Of a stretch of DNA of 5,777 bases, positions 1 to 5,777 are shown piece by piece. The position numbers were made by a program, and so were the translations under genes. A model generated the notes under the pieces. The model was not told where the DNA came from, searched no databases, and worked only from the letters and a program-made list of their open reading frames with translations. The stretch's first letter is position 1; each line of letters begins with the position of its first letter. Source of the stretch: an uncultured beta proteobacterium (lineage in GTDB: Bacteria > Pseudomonadota > Gammaproteobacteria > Burkholderiales > Burkholderiaceae_C); assembly GCA_903928325.1 (NCBI GenBank), contig CAIYQF010000010.1:1-5777 (forward strand), written 5' to 3'.

Positions 1-881
1 GCCCCAGCCCCGTGCAGCACGCCAATGGCGTGATCGACATCCTGGTGGACGACGAGGAGGCGCAGGCGGTGGCCGCTGCCAAGCACTACCTGGGCTTTTT
101 TACCGGCGCAGCCACCCCCTGGCAGGCCCCCGACGCGCTGGCGCTGCGCGCCGTGGTGCCCGAGAACCGCCTGCGCGCCTACGACACCCGCGCCGCCCTG
201 CACGGACTTGCCGACGTGGGCAGCGTGCTGGAGTTGCGCAGCGGCTTTGGCGTGGGCATCCACACCGCGCTGGCGCGCGTCGAGGGCCGCGCCGTGGGCG
301 TGCTGGCCAACAACCCGCAGCACCTGGGCGGCGCGATAGACGCCGACGCAGCCGACAAGGCCGCGCGCTTTATGCAACTGTGCAACGCCCACGGCCTGCC
401 GCTGGTCAGCCTGGTGGACACGCCGGGCTTTATGGTGGGGCCCGATACCGAGGCCACGGCGCAGGTGCGCCATGTAAGCCGCATGTTTGTGGCGGCGGCG
501 CACCTGCGCGTGCCATTTTTGAGCGTGGTGCTGCGCAAGGGCTACGGCCTGGGCGCCATGGCCATGACGGCCGGCGGCTTTCATGCGCCGCTGTGCACCG
601 TGGCCTGGCCCAGCGCCGAGTTTGGCGCCATGGGTCTAGAAGGCGCGGTACGCCTGGGGTTTAAGAAAGAACTCGACGCCGTGGCCGAAGGCGCCGTGCG
701 CGACGCGCTCTTTGCCAAGCTGCTAGCGCAGCAGGTAGAAAACGGCAGCGCCCTGGCCATGGCCAGCAGCCTGGAGATTGACGCGGTGATAGACCCGGCC
801 GACACACGCGCTTGGCTGGTGCGTGGGCTGGCCGCCGGGCGGGTGGGCGAACTGCGCGGCGCGGCGATCGACACCTGGTAG
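1..881 (+). CDS. Acyl-CoA carboxylase, carboxyltransferase domain (5' end outside window)
   Basis: This is the C-terminal carboxyltransferase part of a biotin-dependent acyl-CoA carboxylase, which moves a carboxyl group from carboxybiotin to an acyl-CoA in the cytoplasm. The frame is open from the first base with no credible start; a GTG at 12 lies inside the domain, so the gene is cut by the window edge. Counting from that GTG, visible motifs are ENRLRAYD (51-58), SVLELRSGFG (71-80), VGVLANNPQHLGGAID (95-110) followed by ADKAARF, a VDTPGFMVG loop (135-143) and RKGYGLGAMAM (175-185). The GG-containing strands and GAID/GYGLGA loops are those that form the acyl-CoA pocket and oxyanion holes in this family. 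The sequence resembles the carboxyltransferase half of long proteins that also carry biotin carboxylase and biotin-carrier domains, so the missing part may hold these. Acyl-CoA specificity (acetyl, propionyl or other) cannot be read. It converges on the next gene with a 30-base gap. Confidence 0.88.
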   Translation, partial: PSPVQHANGVIDILVDDEEAQAVAAAKHYLGFFTGAATPWQAPDALALRAVVPENRLRAYDTRAALHGLADVGSVLELRSGFGVGIHTALARVEGRAVGVLANNPQHLGGAIDADAADKAARFMQLCNAHGLPLVSLVDTPGFMVGPDTEATAQVRHVSRMFVAAAHLRVPFLSVVLRKGYGLGAMAMTAGGFHAPLCTVAWPSAEFGAMGLEGAVRLGFKKELDAVAEGAVRDALFAKLLAQQVENGSALAMASSLEIDAVIDPADTRAWLVRGLAAGRVGELRGAAIDTW

Positions 882-911
882 CGCGCCTGCCGCCGTGGCG
901 CAGCGGTGCGC

Positions 912-2240
912 TCAGTCCGCTTGCGGCAAGTGGGTGAGGCAGTCGTCCAGCGCGGCTATGAAAAAGTCCACCTGCGCGCGCTGCAACACCAGGGGCGGGC
1001 GGATTTTGAGCACATTGGCGCGCGGGCTGCAAGCGCTGATCAGCACGCCGCGCGCCTTCATGCCGTTGACCACGCGGGTGGTGAAGCCCGCCGCCGGGCG
1101 GCTGGCGTCGCCGTCCTGCACCAGCTCCACGCCCAGAAACAGGCCAAACTGGCGCACGTCTCCGATGCAGTCGTGGCGCTGCGCCATCGCTTGCAAGCAC
1201 GCGCCAAAGTACTCGCCCTGCGTGGCTGCGTTGTGCAACAAGTGTTCACCCTCCATAACATCCAACACCGCCATGCCCACAGCGGCGCTGACGGTGTTGC
1301 CGCCAAAGGTGTTGAAGTATCGCGTTTCATGCGCAAAGGCGTCGAGCAGGTCGTGGCGTGCGCACAGGCCAGCCATGGGGTGGCCGTTGCCCATGGGCTT
1401 GCCCAGGGTCACGATGTCGGGCGCAATGCCGTGGCGCTGGTAGCCCCACCAGTGCGTGCCGGTGCGGCCAAAGCCGGGCTGCACCTCGTCGGCAATCACC
1501 ACCATGCCAGCCGCGCGGGCCCGCGCCACGGCGGCCAGCAAAAAGCCCGGCGGGTCGCCATACACGCCATCGCTGGTAAACAACGAGTCAAACAATAAGG
1601 CCGCTGGACGCACGCCGTCGGCCTGCATGCGGGCAAGGGCCGCGTCAATGCCTGCGGCAAACGCAGCGCCCACATCGACGCCCGCCTTACCGTAAGCGCG
1701 CGGCGCGGGCACGGTGTAAACCTGCGGCAGACCGCTGGCGATGTTTCCCAGCGAGGGCGAACAGGCCGAGGTGGTTTGCGTGACCCCGTGGTAGGCCCAT
1801 TCGGAGACGATGACGCCAGTGCCCCCGGTGTGAAACTGCGCCAGACGCAGCGCCAGGTCATTGGCCTCACTGCCGGTGCAGGTGAACATGATGCGGTTCA
1901 GGCTGGCGTGGTGGGTGGCGAGCAGGCGCTCGGCGTAGTCCAGCAAGGCCTCGTTCAGGTAGCGGGTGTGGGTGTTGAGCCGCGCGGCCTGGGTGGCGAG
2001 CGCCTGCACCACATGGGGGTGGCAGTGGCCCAGGGAGACCACGTTGTTGTAGGCGTCCAGGTAGCGCTTGCCCTCGGCGTCCCACACCCACACGCCCTCG
2101 CCGCGCACCAGCTCCACCGGGTCTTGGTAAAACAGGCGGTAGGCCGGACCCAGCAGCGCCTCGCGCCTGCGGATCAGCGCTTGGCGGGGTGCGGGCAGCT
2201 CGCCCAGGGCGGCGGGGTCAAAGGCGTTAATGGTTTTCAT
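912..2240 (-). CDS. Class III PLP enzyme, probable phospho-lyase of the ETNPPL/PHYKPL type
   Basis: A 442-residue fold-type I PLP enzyme of the class III aminotransferase family. Motifs in order: the N-terminal YLDAYNNVVSLGHCHP (60-75), phosphate-binding TGSEAND (122-128), the ring-stacking region WAYHG (148-152), IADEVQPGFGRTG (249-261) with the PLP-nitrogen aspartate D251, TLGKPMGNGHP (278-288) with the Schiff-base lysine K281, YFNTFGGN (308-315) and a C-terminal NVLKIRPP (409-416). From memory these segments, and IGDVRQFGLFLGVELV (359-374), match human ethanolamine-phosphate and phosphohydroxylysine phospho-lyases more closely than omega-transaminases. Such enzymes remove phosphate and ammonia from a phosphorylated amino alcohol instead of transaminating. 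The length fits the roughly 450-500 residues of that group. The start at 2240 is chosen because its ATG overlaps the stop of the upstream kinase (ATGA) and there is no Shine-Dalgarno sequence ahead of it, implying coupled translation. Substrate is inferred; a plain aminotransferase remains possible. Confidence 0.87.
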   Translation of the reverse strand: MKTINAFDPAALGELPAPRQALIRRREALLGPAYRLFYQDPVELVRGEGVWVWDAEGKRYLDAYNNVVSLGHCHPHVVQALATQAARLNTHTRYLNEALLDYAERLLATHHASLNRIMFTCTGSEANDLALRLAQFHTGGTGVIVSEWAYHGVTQTTSACSPSLGNIASGLPQVYTVPAPRAYGKAGVDVGAAFAAGIDAALARMQADGVRPAALLFDSLFTSDGVYGDPPGFLLAAVARARAAGMVVIADEVQPGFGRTGTHWWGYQRHGIAPDIVTLGKPMGNGHPMAGLCARHDLLDAFAHETRYFNTFGGNTVSAAVGMAVLDVMEGEHLLHNAATQGEYFGACLQAMAQRHDCIGDVRQFGLFLGVELVQDGDASRPAAGFTTRVVNGMKARGVLISACSPRANVLKIRPPLVLQRAQVDFFIAALDDCLTHLPQAD

Positions 2241-3349
2241 AAATCGCTGGGTTCGGGCGCGGGGCACAGGCGCTCAAGCAGTAATTCTGCTGCTGCGTCC
2301 AGGCCCGGGTCCATAAGCGCGTGCAAGCCCGCGCTGGCCACCGCGTGGTTGCGCAAAATGTAGACGCGGTTCTCAGGAAACCACTGCGCACGCTGCTCGG
2401 TAATACACAGGGTCATGGCGCAGCGCACCGCTGCGAGCAAGGGCAGCAGCAGCAGCTCGCGCAGGGTGAGCGGGTTGACGGCATGGTAGCCCTGCGCAAA
2501 GTCAACCATATTGCCCAGCCTGGGCTGGCCGTCGTCGAGCCCCTGGTACGACATGGCCACTGCTGCGTCAAACACGCGCGGCCCGTGCACCATGTCGCCA
2601 AAGTCCAGCATGCCGCAAACCTGATCGGGCGCACTGGGGTCCACCAGTAGGTTGTAGGGGTTGAAGTCGTTGTGCAAAAACTGCTGCGCCAGCGTGGCTA
2701 ACAGCGGCTGCACGTCTTGCTGGTACAGGCCAAACACCGTCTCGCCCCAGGCTCGGAACTGTGCGTCGGCAATGGCGGGCAGCCAGGCCTGCAGCTCGGG
2801 TGTGCGGTGGATGTCCCACAGCAGGGCTGGGTTGCCTACCACCGGGTGATCGAACCCGGCCAGCGCCCGGTCCAGCGTACCCAGAGCCGCACCAATAGAC
2901 AGCCGCTGCACCACGCTGCCCGGCGCATCGTGCAGCGCCAAGCCGGGTAAATAGCCCAGCATGCGGGCGTAACAAGTGCCGTCCGGCCCCGGCAGGGCCA
3001 GCAGCTGTGTGCCATCGTTCCAGCGGTAGATGCGCTGCACCGGCAGCTGCGGCGCGTGCAGTGCCAAGTACTCCAGCGTGGCGTTCTGCAAGGCCAGGGA
3101 GGCGGGGTTTTCTTTGCTTTCGCTGACCTTGAGAACGTAGCGCGCGGGTGCCGCCTGGGCGTGCGCCTCCATTTCCACCAAGAAGTTCAGGTCCCGCTCG
3201 CCGCTGAGGTGGCGCACCGTGGTGGCTTGCAGCGAAAACTGCGCGCGCACCAGCGCCAGCCATTGCGCGGGGTCGGTGAACAGGGTGGGGATTGGCACGG
3301 GCTGAGAGGCTGGGGGTGCGATTGAGCATAGCGCATGGGAGAACGCCAT
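2237..3349 (-). CDS. APH-fold phosphotransferase, hydroxylysine-kinase-like
   Basis: A 370-residue cytoplasmic small-molecule kinase of the aminoglycoside phosphotransferase/choline kinase fold. GERDLNFLVEM (50-60) forms the nucleotide loop, YVLKVS (71-76) holds the ATP-contacting lysine K74, and E93 in QNATLEYLA is its likely partner. FLHNDFNPYNLLV (224-236) is the catalytic loop with D228 and N233, and MLDFGDM (247-253) holds the metal-binding aspartate D249. The GERD loop and DFGDMVHGPRVFDAAVAM resemble hydroxylysine kinase (HYKK) and the kinase half of bacterial proteins fused to a class III PLP enzyme, rather than resistance enzymes. Here the PLP partner is a separate gene directly downstream with a 4-base overlap, so the two probably act in sequence: phosphorylate an amino alcohol, then eliminate the phosphate. 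The chosen ATG at 3349 has a strong AGGAGT just upstream. An in-frame ATG at 3367 would add six residues. The reading frame stays open to 3640, but that stretch overlaps a gene remnant in another frame. Confidence 0.86.
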   Translation of the reverse strand: MAFSHALCSIAPPASQPVPIPTLFTDPAQWLALVRAQFSLQATTVRHLSGERDLNFLVEMEAHAQAAPARYVLKVSESKENPASLALQNATLEYLALHAPQLPVQRIYRWNDGTQLLALPGPDGTCYARMLGYLPGLALHDAPGSVVQRLSIGAALGTLDRALAGFDHPVVGNPALLWDIHRTPELQAWLPAIADAQFRAWGETVFGLYQQDVQPLLATLAQQFLHNDFNPYNLLVDPSAPDQVCGMLDFGDMVHGPRVFDAAVAMSYQGLDDGQPRLGNMVDFAQGYHAVNPLTLRELLLLPLLAAVRCAMTLCITEQRAQWFPENRVYILRNHAVASAGLHALMDPGLDAAAELLLERLCPAPEPSDL

Positions 3350-3352
3350 CGG

Positions 3353-3358
3353 ACTCCT
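3353..3358 (-). promoter_or_regulatory. Ribosome binding site fixing the kinase start
   Basis: On the minus strand AGGAGT lies three bases before the ATG at 3349 (spacing four from AGGAG). It is the best Shine-Dalgarno match in this stretch. It decides between the ATG at 3349 and the in-frame ATG at 3367, whose upstream region has only weak purine runs. Confidence 0.65.
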
Positions 3359-3366
3359 AATGCCCA

Positions 3367-3489
3367 TTAGCCCAAGTGCTTGCCCGCCTCCCGCCGCGTC
3401 AGGCCCGACAGGCGGTCCGCATGCTGCGCCAAAAAGGCGCGCACCGCCCAGCCGATGGATTTGCGGATAAAAAAGTCGTGCTCGCTGGT
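3367..3489 (-). pseudogene. Remnant of an AlkD-type DNA alkylation repair gene (C-terminal end only)
   Basis: Reading the minus strand from 3489 to the TAA at 3369-3367 gives 40 residues beginning TSEHDFFIRKSIGW and ending SGLTRREAGKHLG. From memory this matches the conserved C-terminus of AlkD-like HEAT-repeat DNA glycosylases (FFIRKAIGWALR ... LSRREALKHL), which excise alkylated bases. Nothing homologous is seen upstream, no start codon begins this frame, and a stop closes it near 3630, so about 80 percent of a normal protein of roughly 230 residues is missing. Between GWAVR and AFLAQH about eleven residues usual in the family (the QYARTDP-like stretch) also appear to be lost in frame, near 3438. 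The stop overlaps a possible kinase start as TAATG, suggesting that alkD once stood directly upstream of the kinase. It is called a relic rather than a small gene because it lacks a start and the rest of the fold. Confidence 0.6.
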
Positions 3490-3733
3490 CACAGGGGTGC
3501 GCAAAACGGTCGAAATGACCACAGGGAGCCTCAAGAGAAAGGGGGAGCAACTTCGCTGCCAAATCTGCAGGGGTCGTCGAAATGCAATATTGAAAGTGAA
3601 GGCTTGGCGGTCGTCGACCCGAAGCGAACGTTAGAAGCACTGTCTCGGGCGGTGGCTTTGCATCGCAGTCAGTCTTAGATTCAGCCGATCGGTCGGGTCC
3701 AAAGCGGCGCCCGATGATTGTGCAGAAGTTCGT
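3490..3733. other. Non-coding stretch between the alkD remnant and the glycosylase gene
   Basis: I see no gene here. Open frames exist on both strands but their products are arginine- and serine-rich with no recognisable motif. Small symmetric elements occur: GGTC-GAAAT-GACC at 3509-3521, GTCGAC near 3611 and CCGATCGG near 3686. The unit TCGACCCGAAGCGAACGTT around 3613-3631 reminds me of degenerate intergenic repeats common in proteobacterial genomes, but only one copy is visible in the window. No hairpin followed by a T-run marks a clear terminator for the glycosylase gene. The stretch may be decayed former coding or repeat DNA. Confidence 0.5.
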
Positions 3734-4339
3734 CTAGATAAGCGCATGTGCCACCAATAGCTTGAGTTCTGGCAGCAGCGTCTCGGCGAACCAGGGATTG
3801 CGTTTGAGCCAGATGTTGTTGCGAGGGCTTGGGTGGGGCAGTGGTACCACGCTGGGGGCAAATTCCTGCCAGCGCTGCACTAGCGTGGTCACGCTGCACT
3901 TGCCCGACTCGGGCAAGTGCCAAGTCTGGGCATACTGACCGATGACCAGCGTAAGCGCGATCTGGGGTAACTGCTCCAGCACTTGCTTGCGCCAGCGCGG
4001 CGCACATTCGGGACGAGGGGGTAGGTCGCCTGACTTGCCGGTTCCGGGGTAACAAAAGCCCATGGGCACAATTGCTATTTGCGTGGGTTCATAAAACACG
4101 TTGCGGGTGATACCCATCCACTCCCGCAGACGGTCACCACTGGCATCGTCAAAGGCAATGCCACTGTTGTGCACCTTGATGCCCGGCGCCTGGCCGACCA
4201 CCAGAATGCGCGCGGCCGGATGCACTTGCAAGACCGGACGCACGCCTAAGGGCAAGTGAGGTGTACACAGAGCGCAGGCGCGCACCTGTTGCAACAGCAA
4301 CGCAGTGGCTACCGGCAAGTCGGTGTCAGTGCGCGGCAT
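3734..4339 (-). CDS. Uracil-DNA glycosylase superfamily protein with probable 4Fe-4S cluster
   Basis: A 201-residue protein of the uracil-DNA glycosylase superfamily, expected to remove uracil or another damaged base from DNA as the first step of base excision repair. Motif 1 is VVGQAPG (47-53), in the place of the family 4 GEAPG loop. Motif 2 is HPSPRN (169-174), the leucine/intercalation loop region, which resembles the SMUG-type HPSPRNP. Four cysteines, C22, C25, C96 and C112, are spaced C-x2-C-x70-C-x15-C, close to the iron-sulfur ligands of family 4 enzymes. A conserved PMGFCYPGTGKSGDLPPRPEC block (92-112) carries the last two. The LVIGQYAQ strand (131-138) matches the usual core. The ATG at 4339 has only a weak CAGG ahead; it places the CxxC at the normal distance from the N-terminus. 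The gene follows the LysR gene by 56 bases on the same strand. Activity and base specificity are not proven because motif 1 has Q where family 4 has E. Confidence 0.85.
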   Translation of the reverse strand: MPRTDTDLPVATALLLQQVRACALCTPHLPLGVRPVLQVHPAARILVVGQAPGIKVHNSGIAFDDASGDRLREWMGITRNVFYEPTQIAIVPMGFCYPGTGKSGDLPPRPECAPRWRKQVLEQLPQIALTLVIGQYAQTWHLPESGKCSVTTLVQRWQEFAPSVVPLPHPSPRNNIWLKRNPWFAETLLPELKLLVAHALI

Positions 4340-4395
4340 ACGTTGCCTGAGGTGTTTGATCCAGTCACGGGCAGTCCTTTGGTTTTAACGGCCCA

Positions 4396-5313
4396 TCACG
4401 GCATGAATGCAATTGCCACATGTTCTACAAATGCCTTGACCTTTGCAGCGTGTTTGCGCTCCGGCGGACTGACCAGATGAATGGGAGAGGCAGGAGACTC
4501 CCAACCGGGCATCAGGCGCACGACCTCGCCGCTGGCCAGTTCGTTCTCGAAGAGCCAGGTCGGCGAATAGCCTATGCCCAAGCCGCTGGTCACGGCAGCG
4601 CGGATCACCTCACTGCTGTTGGTCTGCAGGCGCCCTTCGACACGTATGGTTCTGGCCGTTCCTGTTTGCTCCAATGCCGTTGCACCCGCCTTAAAAGTCC
4701 ACTGGTTGCGATTGGACGTTTCGGTGTAGACAAGACAGTTGTGTTGTGACAAGTCCTCCGGCTGCGCCGGCGTCCCAATGCCCAGGGGAAGTGTTTTCAG
4801 GTAGTCCTTGTGGGCCATCAACATGCGATGTGATGTGCCAACACGCCTCGCAATCAGGCCACTGTCCGACAGATCGCCAATGCGCACGGACACATCTATG
4901 CCCTGCTCAACCAAGTCAACAAAACCATCGTGCAGACGCAAGTCAACCTTGACGTCCGGGTGCGCCGCCAAAAAGGTCTTCACTAGCGGCATCAGCTTCA
5001 AGCGCCCGAAACCCACAGATGCCGCCACACGCATCCAGCCGTTCAGTTGGGCCTCTCCCTGGCGCAAGTCCGACTCGGCTTCCGCAATTTCGGCTACCAG
5101 CCTGCGCGCCTGCTCGAAGTAGCGTGCGCCCTCCTCAGACAGTGCCAATGAACGCGTGGTTCGGACGAGTAACTTGGCGCCGAGTTCTTTTTCCAGTGCG
5201 GCAACCTGTTTGCTGACGGCGCTTTGTGTGGAACTTAACTCTGCAGCGACGGCCGTAAAGCTGCCGGATTCGACCACCCGCACAAAGGTTCGCATTGCAG
5301 AAAGCTTGTCCAT
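4396..5313 (-). CDS. LysR-type transcriptional regulator
   Basis: A complete 305-residue LysR-type regulator. The N-terminal winged helix-turn-helix spans about residues 1-60 (MDKLSAMRTFVRVVESGSF, then AAELSSTQSAVSKQVAALE as the recognition region), followed by the linker helix to about 88. The effector-binding domain runs from about 90 to 300 with the typical GFGRLKLMPLV entry, a DVSVRIGDL strand and the TSGLGIGYSPTWL hinge. It belongs to the large MD-L-AMR-F-VVE-GSF subgroup found near oxidoreductase and stress genes. The ATG at 5313 is preceded by GGAG at spacing four. It is divergent from the AhpD-like gene with 112 bases between the starts, the classical arrangement in which a LysR protein controls its neighbour and itself. 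Its effector is unknown. It may also be read through into the downstream glycosylase gene, but no functional link is evident. Confidence 0.93.
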   Translation of the reverse strand: MDKLSAMRTFVRVVESGSFTAVAAELSSTQSAVSKQVAALEKELGAKLLVRTTRSLALSEEGARYFEQARRLVAEIAEAESDLRQGEAQLNGWMRVAASVGFGRLKLMPLVKTFLAAHPDVKVDLRLHDGFVDLVEQGIDVSVRIGDLSDSGLIARRVGTSHRMLMAHKDYLKTLPLGIGTPAQPEDLSQHNCLVYTETSNRNQWTFKAGATALEQTGTARTIRVEGRLQTNSSEVIRAAVTSGLGIGYSPTWLFENELASGEVVRLMPGWESPASPIHLVSPPERKHAAKVKAFVEHVAIAFMP

Positions 5314-5334
5314 GAATCTCCAATATATGCCACT

Positions 5335-5349
5335 TACGACTAAGTCATA
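5335..5349. promoter_or_regulatory. Candidate LysR operator, T-N11-A dyad
   Basis: The divergent spacer contains TACGACTAAGTCATA, a dyad centred on 5342 with a perfect GACT-A-AGTC core and one mismatch in the seven-base arms. T5335 and A5347 give the T-N11-A form of LysR binding boxes. It lies 22 bases upstream of the regulator ATG and about 77 upstream of the AhpD-like ATG, so binding could repress the regulator and activate the neighbour. No binding data; pattern only. Confidence 0.45.
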
Positions 5350-5360
5350 GGGCTAATTAC

Positions 5361-5400
5361 AGTCTATCCCAACTTAAGGGAATCAGTCACAGTCCAGACT
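5361..5400. promoter_or_regulatory. Cluster of AGTC/GACT units in the divergent spacer
   Basis: AGTC occurs at 5361, 5385 and 5391, and GACT at 5397. The last two form AGTC-CA-GACT, a perfect inverted repeat at 5391-5400 sharing its half-site with the dyad at 5335-5349. The cluster ends 25 bases before the AhpD-like start, where RNA polymerase would be expected. This could be a second operator site, or chance in a short spacer. Confidence 0.3.
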
Positions 5401-5414
5401 TCAATCATCCAATC

Positions 5415-5420
5415 AGGAAA
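5415..5420 (+). promoter_or_regulatory. Ribosome binding site of the AhpD-like gene
   Basis: AGGAAA sits five bases before the ATG at 5426 and supports that start. Confidence 0.6.
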
Positions 5421-5425
5421 TCGCC

Positions 5426-5777
5426 ATGAACCACATCAACGTCCCCACCCGCGCAGAAGTCGGTGCAAGCAATCAGGCCATCTTCGACCAACTTAAAGCT
5501 GGCCTGGGCATGGTTCCCAACCTCTACGCCACGTTCGCCCATTCGGATACGGCCCTGTCCACCTACATGGCATTTCAAAACGCCAAGAGCAGTGTCTCTG
5601 GCAAGGCACGCGAGGTCGTGAACCTTGTCGTCAGCCAGGTCAACGAATGCCAGTATTGCCTGGCAGCCCATACCATGCTCGGCAAGCTGAATGGTTTTAC
5701 CGATGAACAGGTCCTGGAAATCCGCCACGGTCAAGCGAGCTTCGATGCCAAGTTCGACGCACTGGCCCGCCTGACCA
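5426..5777 (+). CDS. AhpD-like / carboxymuconolactone decarboxylase family protein (3' end outside window)
   Basis: The first 117 residues of a small protein of the AhpD-like superfamily (CMD domain). From about residue 28, GMVPNLYATFAHS is the typical N-terminal segment of peroxidase-related members. The active site is E63-x11-C75-Q-Y-C78-x3-H82, matching the AhpD relay of glutamate, CxxC disulfide and histidine, so a thiol-based hydroperoxide or disulfide reductase role is more likely than ring decarboxylation. The FDAKFDALARL stretch (106-116) is the following helix; family members usually run to about 150-190 residues, so perhaps 40-70 are missing. The ATG at 5426 has AGGAAA at spacing five. 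It is divergent from the LysR gene, which probably controls it, perhaps in response to oxidants or electrophiles; that trigger is inferred. The codon use is less GC-rich than in the left part of the window. Confidence 0.9.
   Translation, partial: MNHINVPTRAEVGASNQAIFDQLKAGLGMVPNLYATFAHSDTALSTYMAFQNAKSSVSGKAREVVNLVVSQVNECQYCLAAHTMLGKLNGFTDEQVLEIRHGQASFDAKFDALARLT

Noticed and set aside
878..915. Bidirectional terminator between the carboxylase and the PLP enzyme
   Set aside because: Only short GC-rich inverted matches such as CGCC-GT-GGCG occur, with no T-run on either side.
906..1598. Long plus-strand open frame opposite the PLP enzyme
   Set aside because: It is a shadow of GC-rich coding DNA; its product is low-complexity and has no motif, whereas the minus strand gives a complete enzyme.
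2241..2267. Longer start of the PLP enzyme at 2267
   Set aside because: It would overlap the kinase by 31 bases; the extra residues MPRARTQRF are not typical and the ATGA overlap at 2240 is the usual coupled arrangement.
1776..2363. Plus-strand open frame across the PLP/kinase junction
   Set aside because: Complementary shadow of two well-supported genes; the product is repetitive in G, V and Q with no recognisable domain.
3350..3640. N-terminal extension of the kinase by about 97 residues from the ATG at 3640
   Set aside because: The extension has no family similarity, overlaps the alkD remnant in another frame, and lacks the strong AGGAGT found before 3349.
5321..5329. TATATT-like -10 box for the LysR gene on the minus strand
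   Set aside because: It would place the transcript start at or inside the ribosome binding site, and no matching -35 box is seen 16-18 bases upstream.
5405..5734. Minus-strand open frame opposite the AhpD-like gene
   Set aside because: The plus strand carries the complete E-x11-CxxC-x3-H active site and a good ribosome binding site; the reverse frame has no motif.

Overview
This window looks like chromosomal DNA from a GC-rich betaproteobacterium. My best guess is Burkholderiales, probably Comamonadaceae, from codon use, gene style and protein resemblance; no search was run. No rRNA, tRNA, CRISPR array, insertion sequence or phage gene was found.

Layout: The left end (to 881, + strand) is the C-terminal part of a biotin-dependent acyl-CoA carboxylase, specifically its carboxyltransferase domain; the gene begins outside the window. 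Facing it is a minus-strand two-gene unit. A phosphotransferase with an APH fold (2237-3349) is followed, with a 4-base ATGA overlap, by a class III PLP enzyme (912-2240). Both resemble the animal pair hydroxylysine kinase plus phospho-lyase (PHYKPL/ETNPPL). The pair is best read as a kinase plus PLP phospho-lyase that phosphorylates an amino alcohol and then eliminates ammonia and phosphate, rather than as an antibiotic-resistance gene plus a transaminase.

Upstream of the kinase lies about 385 bases without an intact gene. Its left part (3367-3489) is the last 40 codons of a broken AlkD-type DNA alkylation repair gene, whose stop overlaps a possible kinase start (TAATG). The rest (3490-3733) looks non-coding. 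Then come, on the minus strand, an uracil-DNA glycosylase superfamily protein with four cysteines spaced as in iron-sulfur family 4 enzymes (3734-4339) and a LysR-type regulator (4396-5313).

The regulator is divergent from an AhpD/carboxymuconolactone-decarboxylase-like protein (5426 onward, cut by the window end). The 112-base spacer holds a T-N11-A dyad and several AGTC/GACT units that are candidate operator sites. By eye, base composition falls from very GC-rich on the left to moderate on the right. The change is near the broken alkD remnant, which may mark an old rearrangement point.
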